A DNA stretch of 7,058 nt. It comes from Cytophagales bacterium. Lineage in GTDB: Bacteria; Bacteroidota; Bacteroidia; Cytophagales; Cyclobacteriaceae. Under the pieces are notes generated by a model. That model saw only the letters and a program-made list of their open reading frames with translations, ran no database searches and was not told the origin of the DNA. Below, piece by piece: positions 1-5,592 of the stretch. The stretch lies in the NCBI GenBank assembly GCA_024643485.1, contig JAHEMU010000073.1, forward strand, positions 1-7,058, given 5' to 3'. The position numbers and the translations under genes were made by a program. Position 1 is the stretch's first letter. Each line of letters opens with the position of its first letter.

Positions 1-1
1 A

Positions 2-895
2 ACGTCAGAGGTATTGGCGGAAGAAGTGCATTTTTTCACCCCTAAACCTGCAACAATTCGTGAAACAGGAGGCTTTGGTGGTACATCAGGTGAGACTCAA
101 TTTGTTGGTTCAAATCCGGATAATAACGCCAAAATCGTATATTATCTTAAAAAGAGACCTGTTTTTGGGCGTATGACTTTAGAAATACAGGACGAAAGTG
201 GAAATATAGTCACTGAAATAAGTCCTGGAAAATCAAAGGGAATAAACGTAGTAACTTGGGATTATTTTACCAAGCAGCCGAAAGTTGCCAAAGGTAAAAC
301 CCTTGCATTTGGTGGATTCACCTCCCCTCGCGCTACAGCAGGAACTTATAAGGTAGTGATGAATAAGGGAAAAGAATCCTATTCAACTACTTTACAACTA
401 CAAAATGATCCAAAATCAGTTCTAACAGATGCTGATAGAGTAAAATTACATCAAACGACCATGGCATTGTTTGATATGTCGGAAGAACTGGCTTACCTGG
501 TATATGAAATGGACGAGTATATTACACGTGCAGAACATTTGAAAAGTACAGACAAGAAAGGTATTAAAGTAGCAAACGACGCACTTGAATCGCTGAATAC
601 ACTCAAAAAAACACTCGTTATTACAACAGGTGATAATTATGTAGGCGGGGCAGACCCAGAATTGAGAGAGAAAATCTTGAACCTGTATAGTAAAATTGCT
701 TCGGGATATGATGTTCCTTCCACTTCCGAAATGGATAATTTTAAAATGCTTGTAAGTTCGCTAGATCAAGCAAAACTTAAAATGGATAATATCAGGAATA
801 AAGAAGTGAAAAAACTGATGGATTATATAGATAAAAAATCATTAGATCCGATAAAAATTCAGCCAAAATCAGACTTTTTAAAAACATCTAATTAA
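2..895 (+). CDS. BNR/VPS10-type beta-propeller (glycosyl hydrolase-like) protein, C-terminal part, 5' truncated by the window edge
   Basis: The frame is open to the left edge (T-S-E-V-L-A-E-E-V-H-F-F-T-P-K-P-A), so this is the last 297 residues of a longer gene; the TTG at 14 is not a credible start. The opening 'VHFFTPKPATIRE' resembles the linker after the propeller in Bacteroidota WD40/YVTN/BNR-like 'glycosyl hydrolase' proteins, which usually run to about 1000 residues. A FlgD-like Ig fold follows (residues about 40-130 counted from the TTG), with F-G-R-M-T-L-E-I-Q-D, V-V-T-W-D and the typical A-T-A-G-T-Y-K-V strand. Then comes 'L-Q-N-D-P-K-S-V-L-T-D-A-D' and a mostly helical tail (about 140-275), also typical of the family. 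The propeller is outside the window. There is no T9SS domain at the C-terminus. The family is probably exported, but its substrate is unknown and hydrolase activity has not been shown. The stop overlaps the stop of the convergent DUF819 gene by four bases. Confidence 0.8.
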   Translation, partial: TSEVLAEEVHFFTPKPATIRETGGFGGTSGETQFVGSNPDNNAKIVYYLKKRPVFGRMTLEIQDESGNIVTEISPGKSKGINVVTWDYFTKQPKVAKGKTLAFGGFTSPRATAGTYKVVMNKGKESYSTTLQLQNDPKSVLTDADRVKLHQTTMALFDMSEELAYLVYEMDEYITRAEHLKSTDKKGIKVANDALESLNTLKKTLVITTGDNYVGGADPELREKILNLYSKIASGYDVPSTSEMDNFKMLVSSLDQAKLKMDNIRNKEVKKLMDYIDKKSLDPIKIQPKSDFLKTSN

Positions 896-2028
896 CCGGA
901 TAATAATCCAACCACCAAAAATCCAAAATAGGTACCCAGGGCATTTCCCAGGGTTCCTATTAGGATGGCTGGGACAATTAATTCTTTTCTACCAAAACTC
1001 TCAGCCATCACCATTGCAGTGGTACTTCCACCTATATTTGCCTGTGAAGCAATCGCAATCATATCCCAATCTCCAACAATCCATTTTCCCAAAAAGGTGA
1101 TAATAATACCATGAATCAAGACCGTTAGTGCAGTAAATTTTAATAGCTCATACCCTATTTCGCCTAATTCACGCACAGCATTTATTTCACAATATGCACC
1201 AACAACTGCTAAAAAAAGATATATGGCATAGAGACCAATTAATTCTGAACCTGGAAGTTCATGAAAGTATTTGAATTGTGCAAGAACAAGTCCAATGGTA
1301 GTAAGAGTTAAAATAGAGGGAATCTGAGGTAGGTACTGAAGAAGCCACTGTGAAAACCAAACCACAAACAAACCGACTGACAGTAAAATCGCTAAATACT
1401 TTAAATCTAAGCTTTTAATTTTCACTTTTTTGGGCGCATCTGCTACTGAACTCACCTGTTTACCTTTCCAAATAAATCCCATTATACGAGGCATGGCAAG
1501 GGTTATCAATATCCAAAGAGTTGTAATGACATTGTCTACGGCAACTGTTCCTGCATATAGTACTCCAGTTTCGTTCACTTTATAATGGAGGGCTACCGCG
1601 TTAAAATTAATGCTACCTCCTGTATAGGTCCCTCCTAACATCCCTGCAATTTTTGCTGCATAATCGCCTAAAGAATCCGATGAATTCAGTAAATAATAAG
1701 AACCTATTACACCCACAATTGTACCCAATGAACCAATTAGAAAAAGAATCACCATCGGCATTCCCGCTTTTTTGATCTTTGTTAAGTTGACACCTAAAAG
1801 CAGGTAAAATATGGATAATGGCGCTAGATATGTAAATATTGCATCGTATAAGGGAATACTATTTGATGCGGTAGGAATAATACCTGCGTTGGCACAAATG
1901 GCACCTAAAATGATGACGATTAACGCGGCGCCGATGGACCTTCCTATTTTATGTTTTGCTAGCCAATTACTGACAACAACAAGAGCACACAGAATCGTGA
2001 GTACGTATAGTCCGTCGGAAACATTCAT
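892..2028 (-). CDS. DUF819 family integral membrane protein (YjcL-like putative transporter)
   Basis: This is a 378-residue, strongly hydrophobic protein with about ten or eleven predicted membrane segments (for example about 6-24, 32-50, 92-113, 155-180, 211-232, 263-280, 295-315 and 350-376), and a basic cytoplasmic-type loop around 188-210. The segment G-G-T-Y-T-G-G-S-I-N-F-N-A-V-A at 132-146 is the signature I associate with DUF819/YjcL proteins. A second glycine-rich segment, A-S-Q-A-N-I-G-G-S-T-T-A at 327-338, sits at the matching place in the second half, which suggests two related halves as in secondary transporters. The length is normal for the family. The substrate is unknown. The ATG is preceded by TTAGTAA and no Shine-Dalgarno, as is usual in Bacteroidota. 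It lies 42 bp downstream of the DinB gene on the same strand and is probably co-transcribed with it. The TAA stop overlaps that of the convergent plus-strand gene. Confidence 0.85.
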   Translation of the reverse strand: MNVSDGLYVLTILCALVVVSNWLAKHKIGRSIGAALIVIILGAICANAGIIPTASNSIPLYDAIFTYLAPLSIFYLLLGVNLTKIKKAGMPMVILFLIGSLGTIVGVIGSYYLLNSSDSLGDYAAKIAGMLGGTYTGGSINFNAVALHYKVNETGVLYAGTVAVDNVITTLWILITLAMPRIMGFIWKGKQVSSVADAPKKVKIKSLDLKYLAILLSVGLFVVWFSQWLLQYLPQIPSILTLTTIGLVLAQFKYFHELPGSELIGLYAIYLFLAVVGAYCEINAVRELGEIGYELLKFTALTVLIHGIIITFLGKWIVGDWDMIAIASQANIGGSTTAMVMAESFGRKELIVPAILIGTLGNALGTYFGFLVVGLLSG

Positions 2029-2042
2029 TTACTAATATACTA

Positions 2043-2076
2043 TTCACTCGCTTTTTTCAAGTGAAAAAAATCACTT
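2043..2076 (-). promoter_or_regulatory. Two mutually exclusive small hairpins between the DinB and DUF819 genes
   Basis: Reading the minus strand, AAGTGA (2076-2071, containing the DinB TGA stop) can pair with TCACTT (2064-2059) across a six-T loop. The same middle segment, as TTCACTTG (2065-2058), can instead pair with CGAGTGAA (2050-2043), giving eight pairs including one G-U across a seven-base loop. The second hairpin ends 14 bases before the DUF819 ATG. On the plus strand the first hairpin is followed by a T run, so it could also act as a weak terminator for antisense transcription. The complementarity is plain, but the region is low complexity and function is an inference. Confidence 0.3.
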
Positions 2077-2619
2077 TTTTAAATTAAGCAGCTCTTCTAT
2101 TTGATTAACATGTCTTAATTCATGCCAACTGATGATATCGAGAGCCGTTTCTAAATTATAATAAATGTTTTTGTTCGCCGGTGAGTAAATCACCTTTCCT
2201 ACGCCTAAAAATGGCGTGAGTGCAGTAATTTCGCTTTTGAGCTGCTCTTGGTGGTTAAAGAAATCACGGATAATACTGATATCGTGTCTATTTTTTACTG
2301 GGGTCCATATTGGAAAAGTAGTATATTTCTTTTTATGCTCTGGCATCACCGATTTCAATATCAAATTACCCATAAAAGTTCGTAAAAACCGAATTTTACC
2401 TGACCACGAAATCACCAATTTCTCTTGATGTAACGCTTCAAAAATTGGAAAATAACTAGAATTAATTTTTATGATATGCTCCAAAATTTCAGCCACCGAC
2501 CATTTATTTTCAGCCGGTTTACTATTGAGTGCTTCCTCCTCAATTCCACCCAATAATTGTTTTAACTTATCCGACGCCTCGTCGATTCGTGCAAGTACTG
2601 TAGATATTGAATCACTCAT
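2071..2619 (-). CDS. DinB family protein (putative metal-dependent four-helix-bundle enzyme)
   Basis: This 182-residue protein has the DinB/YfiT-like pattern. An N-terminal helix contains 'LLGGIEEEALNSKP', followed by the diagnostic K-W-S-V-A-E-I-L-E-H-I at 39-49. The C-terminal helix carries H-E-L-R-H-V-N-Q-I at 166-174. His48, His166 and His170 match the expected three-histidine metal site of the superfamily. Some family members are thiol-dependent transferases (bacillithiol or mycothiol linked), but many have no assigned reaction and none can be assigned here. No signal peptide is visible, so it should be cytoplasmic. Its ATG lies one base after the TAA of the CotH gene (TAA-T-ATG), so translation is probably coupled and the two genes share an mRNA. 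The name comes from the B. subtilis damage-inducible protein and not from DNA polymerase IV. Confidence 0.85.
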   Translation of the reverse strand: MSDSISTVLARIDEASDKLKQLLGGIEEEALNSKPAENKWSVAEILEHIIKINSSYFPIFEALHQEKLVISWSGKIRFLRTFMGNLILKSVMPEHKKKYTTFPIWTPVKNRHDISIIRDFFNHQEQLKSEITALTPFLGVGKVIYSPANKNIYYNLETALDIISWHELRHVNQIEELLNLKK

Positions 2620-2620
2620 A

Positions 2621-4915
2621 TTATAATACGATTAATCGAAGTTGAACCTGTTCTTTAACTCCATTAAAGTTAAGAATATAAACACCACTTTTCAATCCTT
2701 TTATAGGAAATTGCTGCTCTCCAGATTGAAGTTTTTCTTTAAATACCAGATTTCCAGTAATGGAAAAGCAAGAAACAGAAGTTGTATTATCACCCTGAAT
2801 ATTAATTGTAATATACTCTGATGCAGGATTTGGATAAACTTGAATATCAGTAAAATCATCTCCAAAAGTGGACAAGACATAGTGATTAGAACCACCAGGA
2901 GTCCCGATCCCCATTTCTGCAAACATACCATTTCCATCAGGTTGTCGGCCCCACGACTGGTCGGAATTTAAGGCTGGAATTGTCACTTCATCAATAGTCG
3001 CTTGACCATAATCCGGTCCGTGGTACAATCCTAAAGTTTCACCGCTTGCTGAAATTTTAAAATTCATGTGAATGTCGCCTTGAGATGGTTGGTTATCCGC
3101 CCAAAACACGATAAATTCTCCAGGATTTAACACCCTATTTGGCAACTGCCATTTGTTTCTGTTCAGTGGATTATCCGATAAAAAGTAATCAGATAATTGA
3201 AGAGATTGCGATCCGAAATTATATAATTCTACCCAATCGTCGTATTCATTCATATCATCCAGATGTGCAGTAGTATTAGCAGACATGACTTCATTTATGG
3301 CTATCTCAACCGAAGGCGCAGACTGAACATTGATTTCAATATATCCAACCGAAGGAAAGTATGATATTCTTCCATCTTGGTCTTCCGCCTTAATTCGATA
3401 TTGAAGATGATAAGACGAGGGCAAATCAGAAATCAAATATCGGTAATGATCGTCTAATGCCAAGGTGTCGAATAGCAACCCATTGTCTAATAAAACAGTT
3501 TCTGAAAAAACATCATCAATACCTATTTCTAAAGATACAGTTAACATATCTTGATCGTCTTCTACTCGAGTGAAAATTTCCAAAGGTTCACTCTGTAACG
3601 GAATACTATTATCTGCCCACCAAATAACAGGTGCCGATGAAGTAAAATCCAGTTGTTGTGCTGCAGAACTTGTCCTAGCAGAAATAAATAAATTAATACC
3701 CTCCACCACATGTCCGCCTTGTCCGTGTAAAAAACTATTTATAAAATCATTATAATCATAGCCATAATCCAGGGTTCTATATAAATCATCAGGAACATAT
3801 TCTTTCACTTGGTCACGAATACCATTAACTAAAGGAGCCATTCTACTGGGATAATAAACTTCTGATAGTAATTTATTTATAAAATAACTATACCGTTCGC
3901 GATAGGCTGGTACTTGCATTAATTTAGTAAATAGAGGCCGTTGCTCACCACCCTTAGACCAACTATAAATGTCGCGAGTCGTCCAATCCCTTCCCACCCA
4001 GTCGATACCTAATGTATTATCAACATCGTAGTGAATAAACTCAAATTTTCCACTATTCGTGTTTTTATACAAATAATAATTGTTTTTATTATAACTATAT
4101 CCATCCCAGTGCCCAACCAACACCTCAACTGCTAATTGTGCTAAGTAACTATTTACATCAAAAATTGGATCGAGCTGTTGTTGTAAATTTGCAGTTCCTG
4201 CGTTATTGATCACATTTATCAATTGTGCTAAATCATCGTAATTATCTTCCGTGGTATTCGTTTTTAAGTCATACACCCTTCTGCTACCATTTGAGTATTT
4301 ATAACTGGTCCCCGTACTTCCCTTATAGGTTAAGTCAGCAGGCCATAAACATTTGTACAGATTACCATCTTGATTTCCAAACCTAGATTGCACAAATTCT
4401 TCATCTATATGTTCTACATTTAAATAAAGTCCATAGTAACTACCGTTTATATATAGTCTTACGTGATTAGAACGAGGTGCCGGCAAGTCCAAATCTCTTA
4501 GTACATCCCAAATAACGCGGGCTCTTGAAATACTAGGGTCGTTGTGTTCACCATTTAGATTTAATTTTTCCAATCCGTAAAATTTACGCCCCGCAACAAA
4601 CGTATTAAAGGAAATTTTAAACGATTTTTTCTCTGCTGCTCGGCTAGTATTTCCACGAAGCCGAAATCCGACCTCCGTTATTGTTTCCGAAATTACGCCG
4701 TTATTGAAAGTAAAATTGGCCGGATATTCAATATCATAAGAAGAATGCGAGGGATCATAAATCGAGTCCAAAAGATTGGCAGCAATTGTGATATCAATTC
4801 TCGGAACGACATCGTTTCTATAAACCTGTCCTCTAGGAGGGTTCTTAAATTGCGCTTGCGAAATCAGTGAAATGAATAGAAAACAAAGCGTAGAGAAGTA
4901 ATAAAATAATCGCAT
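2621..4915 (-). CDS. Secreted CotH kinase family protein with lamin-tail domain and T9SS type A sorting domain
   Basis: The 764 residues show, in order: a signal peptide (about 1-21, ending S-L-I-S-Q-A before Q); a CotH kinase domain (about 38-400); an Ig/FN3-like linker domain (about 425-530, with Y-R-I-K-A-E-D-Q-D-G); a lamin-tail domain (about 537-640, I-N-E-V-M-S-A-N through D-D-W-V-E-L-Y-N); and a T9SS type A C-terminal domain (about 690-764, starting I-Q-V-Y-P-N-P-A-S). CotH hallmarks are present: R-G-N-T-S at 87-91, K-K-S-F-K-I-S-F at 96-103, N-L-N-G-E-H-N-D-P-S at 119-128, G-H-W-D-G-Y at 268-273, and H-Y-D-V-D-N-T-L-G at 295-303. Asp271, Asp297 and Asp299 are the likely catalytic or metal residues, so the kinase looks intact. 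CotH of Bacillus is an atypical protein kinase acting on spore-coat proteins; in Bacteroidota the targets are unknown. The sorting domain implies export through the outer membrane and surface attachment or release. The ATG follows an A/T-rich leader without Shine-Dalgarno. DinB follows after one base. Confidence 0.92.
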   Translation of the reverse strand: MRLFYYFSTLCFLFISLISQAQFKNPPRGQVYRNDVVPRIDITIAANLLDSIYDPSHSSYDIEYPANFTFNNGVISETITEVGFRLRGNTSRAAEKKSFKISFNTFVAGRKFYGLEKLNLNGEHNDPSISRARVIWDVLRDLDLPAPRSNHVRLYINGSYYGLYLNVEHIDEEFVQSRFGNQDGNLYKCLWPADLTYKGSTGTSYKYSNGSRRVYDLKTNTTEDNYDDLAQLINVINNAGTANLQQQLDPIFDVNSYLAQLAVEVLVGHWDGYSYNKNNYYLYKNTNSGKFEFIHYDVDNTLGIDWVGRDWTTRDIYSWSKGGEQRPLFTKLMQVPAYRERYSYFINKLLSEVYYPSRMAPLVNGIRDQVKEYVPDDLYRTLDYGYDYNDFINSFLHGQGGHVVEGINLFISARTSSAAQQLDFTSSAPVIWWADNSIPLQSEPLEIFTRVEDDQDMLTVSLEIGIDDVFSETVLLDNGLLFDTLALDDHYRYLISDLPSSYHLQYRIKAEDQDGRISYFPSVGYIEINVQSAPSVEIAINEVMSANTTAHLDDMNEYDDWVELYNFGSQSLQLSDYFLSDNPLNRNKWQLPNRVLNPGEFIVFWADNQPSQGDIHMNFKISASGETLGLYHGPDYGQATIDEVTIPALNSDQSWGRQPDGNGMFAEMGIGTPGGSNHYVLSTFGDDFTDIQVYPNPASEYITINIQGDNTTSVSCFSITGNLVFKEKLQSGEQQFPIKGLKSGVYILNFNGVKEQVQLRLIVL

Positions 4916-4940
4916 TTTAATAGACTAGATAAGAATCAAT

Positions 4941-4948
4941 CAAAATTA
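4941..4948 (-). promoter_or_regulatory. Candidate Bacteroidota -7 promoter element upstream of the CotH gene
   Basis: The minus strand reads TAATTTTG here, matching the Bacteroidota -7 consensus TAnnTTTG. It lies about 25 bases upstream of the CotH ATG and just downstream of the 11-bp hairpin. I find no TTTG-like -33 element at the right distance, so this is a weak candidate. It would make the CotH-DinB-DUF819 block independent of the receptor operon. Confidence 0.2.
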
Positions 4949-4950
4949 GT

Positions 4951-4983
4951 CAATAAAATAGAGAACGGAGACCTATTTTATTG
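4951..4983 (-). terminator. 11-bp perfect inverted repeat at the lipoprotein stop codon; possible terminator or processing hairpin
   Basis: CAATAAAATAG (minus strand 4983-4973) is perfectly complementary to CTATTTTATTG (4961-4951) across an 11-base loop. The stem includes the last codon and TAA stop of the lipoprotein gene. The 3' arm is T-rich, but no clean U tract follows, and the stem has only two G-C pairs. It could be a weak terminator, an mRNA-stabilising 3' end for the receptor-lipoprotein transcript, or a binding site. The pairing is seen directly; the role is inferred. Confidence 0.4.
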
Positions 4984-5592
4984 AATTGTTAATACCCAAC
5001 TTAAATCTATATCAGTTTCTCCGACATCCGCGGAAGCTGTTGCACTTTTCACATCGGGTTGGTGTTTGAGAACAATTCTAAAAGTGCCGCCATTCATCGG
5101 ATTTCCCGTTTGCCAAGAGGTAGATAATCCGATCGGAAGTCCATCAATATCTGAATCCAAATAATTGATAGGGTCGTCGAAGAGATCCGTATTTCCGTCA
5201 CCTAATGGACTACTGAATAAATCATTGGTAAATTGAAAATAGAATTTATGTTCGGCTCCTTCTTCTCTTATTTCCTCCGTTAAATCAATGTTATTTACTG
5301 TATTTTTGATTTCAATATCCAAATAATACAAAGTTTGACTTTCGAGTATTGGATTTAAGGTGACTTCCATTGGCAATGGCCCTTCCCCGTCAGCATCCGT
5401 TGCGAGTGCAGTTACCACTGTTGCATCTGATTGTGAAGTAAAAATTAATTTTACTTCGGTAATAAGTTCCTCTTCATTTTCTGCAGGTGGATTTTCAGGC
5501 TTACATCCCATAAACAATAAACCCACCATGATAAAATAAGTCGTTCGATACGACCATCTTATTAAAAAATCCTTCATTTCTAACATTTTCAT
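4978..5592 (-). CDS. TonB-receptor-associated lipoprotein (family often labelled 'type 1 periplasmic binding fold superfamily protein')
   Basis: The 204-residue product begins with a lipoprotein signal (hydrophobic stretch about 16-28, lipobox L-L-F-M-G-C, lipidated Cys30). A short acidic/proline linker (P-E-N-P-P-A-E-N-E) follows, and then a beta-rich domain. The pattern E-E-L-I-T-E-V-K-L-I-F-T at 41-52, L-T-E-E-I-R-E-E-G-A-E-H at 104-115, L-K-H-Q-P-D at 175-180 and G-E-T-D-I-D at 191-196 matches a Bacteroidota lipoprotein family commonly found beside a TonB-dependent receptor. Its biochemical function is unknown to me, and the 'periplasmic binding fold' label may be only a homology guess. 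The first ATG overlaps the receptor's stop (TAATG), which supports this start and translational coupling; Met6 would give a shorter but still functional signal. Likely role (inferred): an outer-membrane-anchored ligand-binding partner of the receptor. Three Asp-rich loops (66-70, 132-140, 146-151) are notable. Confidence 0.75.
   Translation of the reverse strand: MKMLEMKDFLIRWSYRTTYFIMVGLLFMGCKPENPPAENEEELITEVKLIFTSQSDATVVTALATDADGEGPLPMEVTLNPILESQTLYYLDIEIKNTVNNIDLTEEIREEGAEHKFYFQFTNDLFSSPLGDGNTDLFDDPINYLDSDIDGLPIGLSTSWQTGNPMNGGTFRIVLKHQPDVKSATASADVGETDIDLSWVLTIQ

Noticed and set aside
14..16. TTG at 14 as the start of the leftmost gene
   Set aside because: The frame continues upstream without a stop, and the encoded region is mid-protein for this family, so the gene is simply cut by the window edge.
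1811..2035. 74-residue plus-strand ORF opposite the start of DUF819
   Set aside because: It lies wholly antisense to a well-supported membrane protein gene and its translation resembles no family; a shadow of the real frame.
2216..2428. 70-residue plus-strand ORF opposite the DinB gene
   Set aside because: It is antisense to conserved DinB sequence and has no recognisable motif or start context.
2701..2937. 78-residue minus-strand ORF inside the T9SS domain of the CotH gene
   Set aside because: It is an alternative frame of the same strand; the CotH frame reads through a clear sorting domain here.
3570..3755. Cysteine-rich 61-residue plus-strand ORF
   Set aside because: The C-C and C-P-P-C-P-C motifs look tempting, but the frame is antisense to the end of the CotH domain and is explained by complementing its coding sequence.
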